The notes under the pieces are model-generated. The model was given only the letters and a program-made list of their open reading frames with translations. It had not been told where the DNA came from and did no database searches. DNA of 64,000 bases, taken from NCBI GenBank assembly GCA_947627595.1, contig CANQWQ010000005.1:1-64000 (forward strand), read 5' to 3'. The position numbers and the translations under genes were made by a program. The first letter of the stretch is position 1, and the number at the start of each line of letters is the position of its first letter. This document shows positions 41,177-50,136 of this stretch, in pieces. This DNA comes from an uncultured Clostridia bacterium. GTDB taxonomy: Bacteria > Bacillota > Clostridia > TANB77 > CAG-508.

Positions 41177-41897
41177 CTATTCTATAATTTTCAAAAATGC
41201 CTCTTCTAAAGATGAATTTTCTTTTGATTTTTCTTTTAAATCTTCAGGGGTTCCAACATAGACAATCTTTCCTTTGTCTATTACAGCAATTTTATCACAT
41301 AATTTTTCAGCAACTTCTAAAACATGTGTTGAGAAAAAGACTGTGTTTCCTTGTTTACTGTGCTCTTTCATTAAGTTTTTCAATATATATGATGCTTTTG
41401 GATCTAGGCCTGTCATAGGTTCATCTAAAATCCAGTTTTTAGGATTATGAAGTAAAACACTTATTATAAGCAATTTTTGCTTCATTCCATGTGAATAGCT
41501 TTGGATTCTATCTTTTAAACTATCATAAATATCAAACTGTTTTGCTAAATCTTTAACTTTTTCTAATCTTGTTTTAGAATCAACTGAATAAACGTCTCCT
41601 ACAAAATTAAGATATTCTATTCCTGTTAGTTTTTCAAAAACATCTGGACTATCTGGGACAAAGCCAAATAGTTTTTTAGCTTCAATATCATCTGTTAAAA
41701 TACTTTTTCCATCTATTAAAATATCGCCTTCATCAATTCCTAAAACACCTGTAATCATCTCGATTGTGGTTGTTTTTCCGGCTCCATTTGGACCAATAAA
41801 ACCAAAAACAACACCGATTTTCAATTGTTAAATTCATATTGTCAATGACTTTTACACCTTTAGAATATGAGGTACTAACATTTTTAATTTCAATCAT
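41177..41897 (-). CDS. ABC-2 exporter ATPase, read through one +1 CGG site
   Basis: A 239-residue ATPase. ATG at 41897 follows TTTGGAGG and begins MIEIKNVSTSYSKG. At CGG 41814-41816 the zero frame becomes meaningless (NRCCFWFYW). Skipping the C gives AAT GGT GTT and the standard strand NGVVFGFIGPNGAGKTTT, including Walker A (about 34-41). The signature YSHGMKQK, Walker B LDEPMTGLD (ILDEPMTGLDP region) and the switch His are present. It partners with the permease at 39529. Taking only the open frame after the shift would remove the first 26 residues, including the first strand of the fold. Confidence 0.92.
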
Positions 41898-41921
41898 TTA
41901 ATTCCTCCAAAGAATTATAAC

Positions 41922-43961
41922 TTATCTTCCATCTCCGTCTTGTTCATCAAGAGAGTCGCCTGGTAAAGCTGGTGTTTCAGAAGTCTTTCCTTTTAATGAA
42001 TAAACTCTATAATGCTCTTGCATTTTTGAAAGTATTTCATCTCTTTTTTTCATTAATTCGGCAGCGATTCTAGTTCTTTCAGTTTCTCTTTTTGCTTTTA
42101 CATCATCTAATAAACTATAATAATTAAATCCAGCAAAATGTTCATTATGTATAGCAAAAAGCTCATTTAAAGCATCAAAATTTTCTTTTCCAACTGCATC
42201 AAAAATCACTTGGATATTTCCGCCTTTTCTACTTTCTAATATTTCTTTTTTATAAGTTTCAAAAAAAGTTTTAACTAAATAATTTGTTGAATCATAGCCA
42301 GTAACATTTCTATAACTTTCTTCTGTAGCTTCTCCAAATATAGCTTGTCCTCTTCTAACCATTCTCTTGCTAATATCTTTAGCGATTTTTTCATTTATAA
42401 TTTCATTAAATAATTCATAAGATCTTTTTGGTCTATTTAACTGAATATTACCTTCTTCACTAGAATGAATTTTTCCATAAATTTGATCCCATCCACAAAT
42501 TACTTCATAATCACCACCTACAACTCTAGATAATGCTAATTCATATAAATGGTTAAATTCATGAATTATCATGTGATCTCTAGTTTTAGGATCTAGTCCG
42601 CTAAAACTTACTGCAAGTTTAGCAGCAATTTCATATTGTCCTTGTTCATTCATTATTAAGTTAGGATTTACACAAGTTATTCCCATTCCTGAATTTTCCA
42701 TATACATTTCTGCAAATTCATTAGGATCTATATCTAGAAATCCTTTAGCTCTCATCTCTTCTATGTTTTCTCTTTGAGGGTACATATTAGTATAATATTC
42801 TCTATTAAAATCACTACTGCAATTTTCTCTGGCTGTTAGAATTGCCTCGATTTGCTCTTGTGATGGCCATTCTGGTAAGCCTATATAACTTTCGTAATCA
42901 TCTCCTAAATCTATTCCTAAAGCTTTAAAATATTTTATTCTATCTGATTTAATATTTCCTTTTTCCCAATCTGTTGTATCACTACTTTCCAATCTATCTG
43001 TTGCATCTTTTGAAAAAGCGCTAATTGAAGGAGAATTGTCAAAACTACTTCCTAATAAATCTCTTATTTTATAGTCTAAACTTGCGTATTTATCTTGACT
43101 ATCTAAATATTCCTGAATTTTACCTTTTAATTGTTCTGGAAGAAATTCAGTCACTTCTTGTAAATATTTTCTATAATATTTATCATGCAAATTGCTTCTT
43201 AAAGCCTTATTTTCCTCGATTATTTTATAATATTTTGAATATTGACCTTTAACCTCTTCAAATCTTTCAAGCATTTTTTCATAATCTACTAATGTTTCAT
43301 TTAAATCTGTAAAAGTTGGCGTTAACTCTTCAAGATTTTGAACAGTAACGTCAAGATCTGGATAAATTGATTTTAAAAATTCTACAGCCTTTTCTTTGCT
43401 TTCTTCGTAAGATTTTTTATAATAAGAAATATCTGTGTGGCCTAACATTATATCTTTTGCTCTATCTGAAATATGAGAATATTTCTCTGGAACTTGACCT
43501 GTTTTAACCATTTCCATATATTCTTCAAAAGTTATATCTTTAGCAAAATTACGAAGCATTGTAAAACGACTTTTATAATATTTATTTTCTCTACCTTCTT
43601 CACCTAAAGCAAATTCTTCATAATAAGTTTTATATTGATTAATTGGATGTGATGAGGCATCTGTTATAGAATTACATTCTTCTCCAAATAATTTCTTTCC
43701 AAATAATTGAAACATTGTCGCGTTTAATTTTGATTTAGATAATAATTCTTCGTAAAGTTTAACGCTTTCTTCAAGTTCAACGCCTTTAAGTGCTTGCTCA
43801 AAAGCAAATTCATTAACATAGCCAACTAATATCGCTGAAGAAAATCTTTCTTCAATAAACTGTCTTTGATCTTCTCCATAATAATCAACAAATATTTCAA
43901 TAAATTCTTTTAGGTGATCTCTAAAAGTCTGTTTACATTCTAATAAAGAACGATTGTCCAT
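41922..43961 (-). CDS. Large protein with HExxH-like motif, possible zinc peptidase
   Basis: A 679-residue soluble protein without signal peptide or membrane segment. The motif MIIHEFNHLYELAL (about residues 465-478) is an HExxH zinc-binding sequence in a helix, followed by downstream Glu residues that could be the third ligand (for example the stretch SYELFNEIINEKIAK). The N-terminal 450 residues are helical and charged and of unknown family. The C-terminus is acidic. ATG at 43961 follows ACGGAGG. Metallopeptidase activity is inferred only from the motif and its helical context. Confidence 0.75.
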   Translation of the reverse strand: MDNRSLLECKQTFRDHLKEFIEIFVDYYGEDQRQFIEERFSSAILVGYVNEFAFEQALKGVELEESVKLYEELLSKSKLNATMFQLFGKKLFGEECNSITDASSHPINQYKTYYEEFALGEEGRENKYYKSRFTMLRNFAKDITFEEYMEMVKTGQVPEKYSHISDRAKDIMLGHTDISYYKKSYEESKEKAVEFLKSIYPDLDVTVQNLEELTPTFTDLNETLVDYEKMLERFEEVKGQYSKYYKIIEENKALRSNLHDKYYRKYLQEVTEFLPEQLKGKIQEYLDSQDKYASLDYKIRDLLGSSFDNSPSISAFSKDATDRLESSDTTDWEKGNIKSDRIKYFKALGIDLGDDYESYIGLPEWPSQEQIEAILTARENCSSDFNREYYTNMYPQRENIEEMRAKGFLDIDPNEFAEMYMENSGMGITCVNPNLIMNEQGQYEIAAKLAVSFSGLDPKTRDHMIIHEFNHLYELALSRVVGGDYEVICGWDQIYGKIHSSEEGNIQLNRPKRSYELFNEIINEKIAKDISKRMVRRGQAIFGEATEESYRNVTGYDSTNYLVKTFFETYKKEILESRKGGNIQVIFDAVGKENFDALNELFAIHNEHFAGFNYYSLLDDVKAKRETERTRIAAELMKKRDEILSKMQEHYRVYSLKGKTSETPALPGDSLDEQDGDGR

Positions 43962-43978
43962 TTTTTCCTCCGTAAAAA

Positions 43979-44992
43979 TTATTTTTCAAAAAAACTACTC
44001 TTAAATAGTGATAAATCAACTTCACTTAAAATTTCATCTTTTATTCCGTTTTCAGTAAACTGCCAGCCTGTAGTCTTTTTATTTAAAACAGTATTTGTAG
44101 CGCCTTCTTGATCTGTATCAAAATACCAATAATTAGGGACTTCTTTAATTTTTGGATAATAAGCAATCCAAAATTTAGTATTTAAATCTGTTAAATAAAG
44201 ATGAGCTGTATTAGCATTTGTATAAACTATTGTATCGATTTTTTCTTTTTCTAAGCTATCTAATAGTTTTTGAACAATTGGAGCTCTATCAAGCCATTTA
44301 TCATCTGCTCTACCTTTTCCATCATGATCTTCGATATCAAGAGCTAGTGGCAATTTATAATTTTCGCCTTTTCCAGCTTTTTCAATAAATTCTTTTATAA
44401 CTTTAACTTCTTCTTTAATTTCTTTAGTATTTAAGGCTTCATCTAAAAAGTAGAATCCATAAGGAACTCCTAAATATTCGCAAGCATCAACATACTCTTG
44501 ATATTTTTGGTCTTCATAGAAGTTTCCTTCTTTTCCATAACCTCTTCCGCCAGCTCTAATATAAACTCCGCTCAAATTATTTTCAACTACAAAGACTTCG
44601 AAATCTTCTTTTGTTTCAAAATCTTTTTCAAGATCAAACTGTGAAACATCAGCAACTAAAAGCTTTTTTCCATTTACTTCTTTATAATAATCAACTCCAT
44701 CTTGGTAAACATATCCATTTGTTTTTCCGTTTATCTTAACTTTATACCAAGAAACACCATCTTTTTCAAACTCGTCTAAAATATAGACATTGTATGATTT
44801 TTTAAGCATCTTAATTTGTTTAACATTAGTCTCTTTTGGACTTTTATAAAATGCAAGTTTTTCAGCTATAACAACACCATGAATTGACTCTTTAATTTCT
44901 TTTTGATTTATATAAATTTTAACTCTCCAAACTATCAGAGAGACAACAATTACAACCAAAATTAGCAAAAAAATTGTAAAACCTTTTTTCAT
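43979..44992 (-). CDS. Membrane-anchored GH25 lysozyme with SH3-like domain
   Basis: A 337-residue cell-wall hydrolase. One N-terminal membrane segment (about 5-25) is followed by an SH3b-like domain (about 40-105, WYKVKINGKTNGYVYQDG) and a GH25 muramidase domain (about 110-335). The GH25 marks are ADVSQFD at the first strand, YIRAGGRGYGKEG, the catalytic LDIEDHDG (about 208-215), and the terminal TTGWQFTENG with VDLSLF. It likely cleaves peptidoglycan at the outer membrane face. ATG at 44992. It follows in the same direction as the HExxH gene. Confidence 0.9.
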   Translation of the reverse strand: MKKGFTIFLLILVVIVVSLIVWRVKIYINQKEIKESIHGVVIAEKLAFYKSPKETNVKQIKMLKKSYNVYILDEFEKDGVSWYKVKINGKTNGYVYQDGVDYYKEVNGKKLLVADVSQFDLEKDFETKEDFEVFVVENNLSGVYIRAGGRGYGKEGNFYEDQKYQEYVDACEYLGVPYGFYFLDEALNTKEIKEEVKVIKEFIEKAGKGENYKLPLALDIEDHDGKGRADDKWLDRAPIVQKLLDSLEKEKIDTIVYTNANTAHLYLTDLNTKFWIAYYPKIKEVPNYWYFDTDQEGATNTVLNKKTTGWQFTENGIKDEILSEVDLSLFKSSFFEK

Positions 44993-45061
44993 CTATAATT
45001 CCTCTTATTTTTCTTTTGTAACAATATTATATATATATCAAAATAAATAATCAAGTAAATA

Positions 45062-45090
45062 TTGATTTCATTTGATTTTTATTATATTAT
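45062..45090 (+). promoter_or_regulatory. Promoter of the gene at 45120
   Basis: TTGATT (45062-45067), 17 bases, TATTAT (45085-45090), 30 bases before the start codon. Confidence 0.6.
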
Positions 45091-45119
45091 AAAAGCAAAT
45101 AAAATTTTAGGAGAAAAAG

Positions 45120-45650
45120 ATGAAAAAGAAAATTATTATGATTATTGCTATTTTAGTAATTATAGCAATTGCAGTTATAGCAGTTTTTACGCTTAAAGGA
45201 AATTTTAAAAAAAGCTATAGAGAGCCACTTGATAATGACGAAAAAGTTTTATTAGCTGAAAAATCATATAGGAACTATGCTTGGGGGTTTGTTTATAGAG
45301 GTTCTGCAATTTTTAATGACGGAACAATTTATGAGTGGGATATTAGTGACACAACTGATTCTACTAATTTTGAAGACTCAGATATTAAAGATTGGATTTT
45401 AGCTAATGGAAAAAAATCAGATAAAAAAGTTACAAGTCAAGATTTAGCTAGAATTGAAAAAAACATTGATAATTTAGAAAATGCTATAAGTACTGAAAAT
45501 GTTGCTATGGATGCTGGTGCTATATTTACTTGTGTTTATAAAGATGGAGAACAAGTTACTTTAATAGAATCAGGAAATTTTACAGGAGAAAATGAAACAA
45601 AAGAATCACAAGCACTTTTAAAAATTATTGATAAATATTTAGAAGATTAA
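45120..45650 (+). CDS. Small membrane-anchored extracellular protein, unknown
   Basis: A 176-residue protein with a Lys-rich N-terminus, one membrane segment (about 5-25) and an extracellular domain with no family I recognise. The domain contains YNAWGFVYRG-like and IFNDGTIYEWDIS stretches suggestive of a small beta fold and an acidic, helical C-terminus. ATG at 45120 follows TTAGGAG. It stands alone on the plus strand with its own promoter and terminator. Confidence 0.75.
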   Translation: MKKKIIMIIAILVIIAIAVIAVFTLKGNFKKSYREPLDNDEKVLLAEKSYRNYAWGFVYRGSAIFNDGTIYEWDISDTTDSTNFEDSDIKDWILANGKKSDKKVTSQDLARIEKNIDNLENAISTENVAMDAGAIFTCVYKDGEQVTLIESGNFTGENETKESQALLKIIDKYLED

Positions 45651-45662
45651 AACAGAGAGACT

Positions 45663-45699
45663 GAGACTATAGAAAATTTTTCTATAGTCTCCTCTATTT
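45663..45699 (+). terminator. Terminator of the gene at 45120
   Basis: GAGACTATAGAAAA pairs with TTTTCTATAGTCTC and is followed by CTCTATTTTAG on the plus strand, 13 bases after the stop. Confidence 0.75.
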
Positions 45700-45810
45700 T
45701 AGCTTTTATAATAAGTCAATTTTGAATTAAATCTTGTTTAGATTCTCTTGAATATTCTATATTGTATTTAGTCAACAAAAAACCTTCCTTCTATACGATA
45801 TCGTTTTATA

Positions 45811-46470
45811 TCAATTACCATTTTTATCAATTTCTATTATAAATTTAATATCTTCTATCGCTTTATCCATATTCATCATCCCATTTCCAATTGGATAATA
45901 AACTGGATATACTTTATATTCTTTTCCTTCTATTTTCTTTGAAAAACTTTGCTTCCTACATTGTGATACAGATATATTTTTATCTAACACAATAGAACTA
46001 ACTTGGTTACCTAATGTTATAATTATCTTTGGATTGATTATTTCTATTTCTTTATATAGCAAATCTAAATATTCATTATAAACAGAATCAGGTAATACTC
46101 TTGCATCTATTTGAGTACATTTTCCTAAATTAGTAATAAAATATTTATGTTTTATCACATTATCATATACTAGATCTGCAAATTCTTCGTTCCATTCCTG
46201 AGGCTTTTTGGCAATAATATTTTCATATATTTTTTCATCAAGCAACCCTATTTTATAAAATAATTTCCAGATATTTTTTGTTCCTATCCATGGAGATCTT
46301 CTTCCTTTCCAGTTAGGATTTGATGCAATATTTCTTCCTGTTGGATTCATAAAAACAAAGCAAATATCTGGATTCTCCATGTATCCTCCATTATATATAG
46401 ATTTTAGCTCTTTTGCACCATATTCTAATTGTAGCCTATCATATTCATTATTTAAATCTTCTAATTTCAT
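45811..46470 (-). CDS. Uracil-DNA glycosylase superfamily protein
   Basis: A 219-residue protein of the UDG fold. The early strand DICFVFMNPTGRNIAS (about 29-44) resembles the water-activating motif of UDG families, and KIIITLGNQVSSIVL (about 145-160) matches the central strand. The C-terminal motif VYPVYYPIGNGMMN replaces the usual HPSP-type loop. Base-excision activity is therefore uncertain. I start at ATG 46470 rather than GTG 46485; ribosome-site spacing does not decide between them. The gene lies between the orphan gene at 45120 and the toxin-antitoxin pair. Confidence 0.7.
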   Translation of the reverse strand: MKLEDLNNEYDRLQLEYGAKELKSIYNGGYMENPDICFVFMNPTGRNIASNPNWKGRRSPWIGTKNIWKLFYKIGLLDEKIYENIIAKKPQEWNEEFADLVYDNVIKHKYFITNLGKCTQIDARVLPDSVYNEYLDLLYKEIEIINPKIIITLGNQVSSIVLDKNISVSQCRKQSFSKKIEGKEYKVYPVYYPIGNGMMNMDKAIEDIKFIIEIDKNGN

Positions 46471-46555
46471 AATTACTATTATCACCTTTTATTTTCAACT
46501 ATTCTATTTATCTCATAAATATAATATTATAATATTTAAAATAATTCAAGATAAT

Positions 46556-46593
46556 AAAAAAGATGAAAAAGTTAAGCTTTTTCATCTTTTTTA
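46556..46593. terminator. Terminator after the toxin-antitoxin pair
   Basis: AAAAAGATGAAAAAG pairs with CTTTTTCATCTTTTT across TTAAG; A-runs and T-runs on both sides make it bidirectional. Confidence 0.8.
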
Positions 46594-46613
46594 TATTTGT
46601 GTTGCAAAAGTTT

Positions 46614-46922
46614 TTATAAAATTCTTTTTATGCACTTTATAATATTAGTTAAATCTCTTGATGTGTGAGTAACCATAATTATTATAATATTATCATCATA
46701 AATATAGTAAAATATTCTATGCATTTTATATAATAATTGTCTAATTTCTATTTCTTTATATGTATAAAATTCTTTGCCTAACAATGGAGATGTTTGTAAA
46801 TTATTTACATATAAAACTAAATTGTTAACATATTTTTCTAATTTTCCAGTTGCATAGAGTTTTGAATTTTGTAGATAGTTTTTTAAATCATCAATCGCAT
46901 ATTTTGACCATTTAACTACCAT
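46614..46922 (-). CDS. ParE/RelE-type toxin
   Basis: A 102-residue RelE/ParE-superfamily toxin. The N-terminal VVKWSKYAIDDLKNYLQ helices, a middle LLGKEFYTYKEIEIRQLLYKMHRIFYYI strand-helix pattern (split here for length: IRQLLYKMHRIFYYI) and the closing VTHTSRDL match the family's RIxYxI...HxxR.. core. Members cleave mRNA in the ribosome or poison gyrase; which one cannot be told. Its ATG overlaps the antitoxin stop (ATGGTAG), so translation is coupled. Confidence 0.88.
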   Translation of the reverse strand: MVVKWSKYAIDDLKNYLQNSKLYATGKLEKYVNNLVLYVNNLQTSPLLGKEFYTYKEIEIRQLLYKMHRIFYYIYDDNIIIIMVTHTSRDLTNIIKCIKRIL

Positions 46923-47092
46923 TTTTTTATCTCCTTTAGGAGTTCCTCTGTTGTGGCAGTTTCGTCAATATTTAAATCATCAATTCTACCATTAATCTCA
47001 AACATTAAATTTAATGTTTCTAATATTTCTTTTAATGAAATATCTTCTGGTAATGTTTTTAATATATTAATTGCTTTTTCTCTATCGCTCAT
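46916..47092 (-). CDS. Antitoxin of the ParE/RelE-type pair
   Basis: A 58-residue protein, MSDREKAINILKTLPEDISLK at the start and EELLKEIKKW at the end. ATG at 47092 follows GGAGGAAT. It is acidic and mostly helical and has the size, position and C-terminal helix of antitoxins that wrap their toxin. Its stop TAG overlaps the toxin's ATG. It lacks a recognisable ribbon-helix-helix, so autoregulation by this protein alone is not certain. Confidence 0.82.
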   Translation of the reverse strand: MSDREKAINILKTLPEDISLKEILETLNLMFEINGRIDDLNIDETATTEELLKEIKKW

Positions 47093-47219
47093 ACAATTCC
47101 TCCTTAATCATTATAGTAGTCTTTTATCTAGATTTTAAAATTCACAATTCACGTATTTATTATATAACAAATATATTTTTTTAGCAACTAAATATAATTG
47201 TACTTTTATTTATAAGTAC

Positions 47220-47292
47220 GCAATAGGACGTATAAATTATAAAAAAATACTTAAAAATTTTCCAAAAAAATAATTTCTTGCGTCCTTATTGC
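47220..47292. repeat. Imperfect inverted repeat around an AT-rich core
   Basis: GCAATAGGACG (47220-47230) faces CGTCCTTATTGC (47281-47292) across about 50 AT-rich bases. A second small hairpin, GTACTT-AAGTAC, lies at 47200-47219. No reading frame is present. It may be a small mobile-element remnant or a long hairpin; nothing else supports either. Confidence 0.35.
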
Positions 47293-47439
47293 AACCTTAT
47301 TATAAAATATTGAAAAAAATGAGAGCATTTGAAAACGGCTGAAAGAGTTTATATATCTTAACTACATCGATTTTTGTCAAGTATTTCAATGTTTTTAGCC
47401 AATAAAGTTTAAAAAATCTCTGTAATCTTATAGGCAAAA

Positions 47440-47467
47440 GAAAAAGACGAGATTTTTCAATCTCGTC
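47440..47467 (-). terminator. Terminator of tRNA-Leu
   Basis: GACGAGATT pairs with AATCTCGTC across GAAA and is followed by TTTTTCTTTT on the minus strand, four bases after the tRNA CCA end. Confidence 0.88.
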
Positions 47468-47470
47468 CAA

Positions 47471-47560
47471 TGGTGCAGATGGCCGGAATCGAACCGGCAT
47501 GGGAGGATTGGTCCCGCAGGATTTTAAGTCCTGTGCGTCTACCAGTTTCGCCACATCTGC
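47471..47560 (-). tRNA. tRNA-Leu (anticodon TAA)
   Basis: The minus strand reads as a class II tRNA with acceptor GCAGATG pairing with CATCTGC, an encoded CCA, an anticodon loop CTTAAAA giving anticodon TAA, a long variable arm, and T-arm GCCGGTTCGATTCCGGC. It reads leucine UUA, the dominant leucine codon of this genome. Confidence 0.97.
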
Positions 47561-47567
47561 ATTCATT

Positions 47568-47628
47568 GTTAGCGAGCGTTCCACATCGCTAACAAAAACT
47601 ATTATAACACATTAAAGAAATTTGTCAA
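47568..47628 (-). promoter_or_regulatory. Promoter and leader hairpin of tRNA-Leu
   Basis: TTGACA (47628-47623), 16 bases, TATAAT (47606-47601). Between the start site and the tRNA lies a hairpin with the arms TTGTTAGCG and CGCTAACAA (about 47567-47596), ending eight bases before the tRNA. Confidence 0.75.
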
Positions 47629-47655
47629 CAACTTTTCTTCATTTTTTTAATATTT

Positions 47656-48472
47656 TTATGCCTTAACTAACTTCTTTAATATATCTACTATAAACAATAA
47701 AACCATATAAACTAAAACAATTGAAGCACCAGCTGGTAAATTTATATAAAATGAAACTAAGATCCCCGCTAAAAAGCAAATTATTGATGTTATTGAGCTC
47801 ATTATAACTAAGCCTTTAAAGCTATTTGTAAGTTTTTTCGAAATTATTGCTGGAAAAACTATTAAGCTTGAAATTAAAAGTGTTCCCATCATTCTCATTC
47901 CTAAAACAACTACTAAAGCTGTAATTAATGCAATTAGAAATTGATAAAAACTAACATTTATTCCAGATGATTTTGCGAATTTTTCATCAAAACTTATTAA
48001 AAATAATCTATTATAAAAGACTATGTAAACTACAACTAAAGCGATTGACAAAATTAAACTCAAAATTACATCAGATGTTTTCATTGCTAAAATACTTCCA
48101 AACATATAATTATAGCTGTCTGCGCCAAAACCTGATGTTAAAGCAGTTATTATAACGCCTAAAGTTAAAGCTCCGAGATGCTACTAATGCAATTGAAACA
48201 TCCCCCGCCTCGCCTTTTTTCTGACTAACAAACATAATCACAATTGCTGCAACAACAACAAGTGGAACTGCAACTGAAAGTTCTGGAAGATTTAAAGCCA
48301 TTGCTAAACTAATTGCAGCAAATCCAACTTCTCCAAGCCCATGGCCGATCATAGAATAATTTTTAAGCACTAAAATTACTCCAATTAAACTAGCACAAAA
48401 AGAGATTGCAAGTCCACTTATCAAAGCTCTTTGTATAAATGTGTAATTTAATAAATTAATTATTTCTTGCAT
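47656..48472 (-). CDS. znuB: ZnuB-like metal ABC permease, read through one +1 CGG site
   Basis: A 271-residue permease of the zinc/manganese uptake family with about eight membrane helices. The start ATG at 48472 follows AAAGGG and overlaps the ATPase end region. The zero frame breaks at CGG 48173-48175. Skipping the C gives GCA TCT GGA GCT TTA ACT TTA GGC, continuing as ALTLGVIITALTSGFG in the sixth-helix region and through to the stop at 47656. Without the shift the permease lacks its last four helices. Together with the ATPase and binding protein it forms a complete uptake system. Confidence 0.93.
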
Positions 48473-48473
48473 C

Positions 48474-49145
48474 TTACAACCCTTTCCATTCTTCAAATTT
48501 TCCATCATATTTAATAGTTTTAGCAATGCAAATGATTCTAGGTTTAATATTTTCAAGTTCGTCTAAATCATGTGTAGCCATAACAATTGTGACATTTTTA
48601 TCTTTATTTAATTTTCCTAAAATTTTATACAATTCTCTTGTAATGTTGATATCAAGCCCTGTTTGAGGCTCATCTAATATAATCATTTTAGGATTTCTAA
48701 TCAAACTTCTAGCAAGCAAAACTCTTTGCTTTTGTCCACCTGATAAATCATCAATTCGTCTATTTACAATATCTTCTATCCCCAAGTCATGAACAACTTG
48801 CTTAAAACTTTCTTTATCTTGTTTTGTATAAAAAGGAATTTTATTATGTTTTTGGCAGCCTGTCATAATGATTTCTTTGGCAGTTGCAGGAAAACTAACA
48901 TCTTTTAAATTTGTTTGTGCAAGATATGAAACTTCACTTAAATCTAAATCAAACTTTACTTCACCTAAGTCTTGCTTTTTAAGTCCCATAATAGTTTTAA
49001 TCAAAGTACTTTTTCCAGAACCATTTTCACCAACTAAAGCAATATATTCACCTTGTTTAATTTTGAAATTAACATTTTCAATTGCAACATGACCATTATA
49101 ACTAACTTTTAGGTCTTTAACTTCTAAAACCATCTTTTTCTCCAT
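48474..49145 (-). CDS. znuC: ZnuC-like metal ABC ATPase
   Basis: A 223-residue ATPase with Walker A GENGSGKST (about 39-47), signature LSGGQKQR (about 134-141), Walker B IILDEPQTGLD (about 153-163) and switch His in ATHDLDE (about 188-194). It energises metal uptake with the permease at 47656 and the binding protein at 49145. It starts one base after the binding-protein stop and its stop is adjacent to the permease start. Confidence 0.93.
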   Translation of the reverse strand: MEKKMVLEVKDLKVSYNGHVAIENVNFKIKQGEYIALVGENGSGKSTLIKTIMGLKKQDLGEVKFDLDLSEVSYLAQTNLKDVSFPATAKEIIMTGCQKHNKIPFYTKQDKESFKQVVHDLGIEDIVNRRIDDLSGGQKQRVLLARSLIRNPKMIILDEPQTGLDINITRELYKILGKLNKDKNVTIVMATHDLDELENIKPRIICIAKTIKYDGKFEEWKGL

Positions 49146-50107
49146 TAATTTATAATTTTATTTAAATTATCTCTCATGATAGTAACATAGTCTTGATTTT
49201 TTTCAATTTCTTCTAAAGTAACATTATGAACAGTATTAAAAACTTTTGCTTCTGAATCAGTTTCCTCTGAAATCATCTGACTGATTCTTCCTTCTGATAA
49301 CTCTTCATAATAAATATTTTTAATATCATTTTTCTTTATATAATCAATAACCTCTTGAACTCTAGTAATACTAGGATCTTGATGTTCTCCGCAAGCAGTA
49401 TAACAACTAACAACATTTAGCCCATATCTTTGGCAAAAATAACTATATGAAAATTCTCCACCAAAAACTAATGTATTAATATTATTTTCTTTTAAAGCTA
49501 ATTCAATTTCTCTATCTAGCTTTAAAATCTCGATTTTATAATTTCCTGCATTTTTCTCATAAAATGCTTTATTTGCAGGATCTATATTTACTATCTCTTC
49601 TAAAATTGTATCAATCATTATACAAGCATTTTTAGGGTTCATCCAAATATGGCCATCTTCTTGGTCTTTTTCATGTTCATGAGCCTCTTCTTCTTTTTCA
49701 TCTAACAAACTATAATTTTCCATAAATTCTTCGGAATTAATCATATCAATATTTTTAGATGTATCTACAACTTTGACATCATAATCTTTTATAGAATCTA
49801 TAATATCCTCAGCCCAAGGCTCCATAGTTTTTCCGGTATATATAAATAAATCACTTTCAGCAATTTTAATCATATCTTTTGTGCTTGGCTCAAAAGTATG
49901 AATCTCAACTCCTGGTCCAATAAGCCTTTTAACGTCCATTCTATCACCAACAATATGACTTACAAAATCATATTCAGGATAAATAGTTGTATATACCATA
50001 GGCTTATTGCTTATTTCAAGCCCTTTTCCAAATTTAATTATCAAAAACATAATAATTACAGTAAATATGATAAAACTTGCAATTATTACAAAAAATCTTT
50101 TTTTCAT
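49145..50107 (-). CDS. znuA: ZnuA-like metal-binding lipoprotein/periplasmic-type protein
   Basis: A 320-residue solute-binding protein of the zinc/manganese family with an N-terminal membrane segment (about 5-25). The four ligands expected are visible: His in GPGVEIHTFEPST (about 74), His in DGHIWMNPKN (about 153), His in YTACGEHQDP (about 239, in the place where many members carry HxAF) and an acidic residue near the end. A His/Glu-rich loop (KEEEAHEHEKDQEDGH) matches the metal-sensing loop of zinc-specific members. It lies 29 bases after the glycosyltransferase gene at 50137, so it has no room for its own promoter. Confidence 0.88.
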   Translation of the reverse strand: MKKRFFVIIASFIIFTVIIMFLIIKFGKGLEISNKPMVYTTIYPEYDFVSHIVGDRMDVKRLIGPGVEIHTFEPSTKDMIKIAESDLFIYTGKTMEPWAEDIIDSIKDYDVKVVDTSKNIDMINSEEFMENYSLLDEKEEEAHEHEKDQEDGHIWMNPKNACIMIDTILEEIVNIDPANKAFYEKNAGNYKIEILKLDREIELALKENNINTLVFGGEFSYSYFCQRYGLNVVSCYTACGEHQDPSITRVQEVIDYIKKNDIKNIYYEELSEGRISQMISEETDSEAKVFNTVHNVTLEEIEKNQDYVTIMRDNLNKIIN

Positions 50108-50136
50108 TTAACTCAAAACCTTCTATATAAGTAAAT

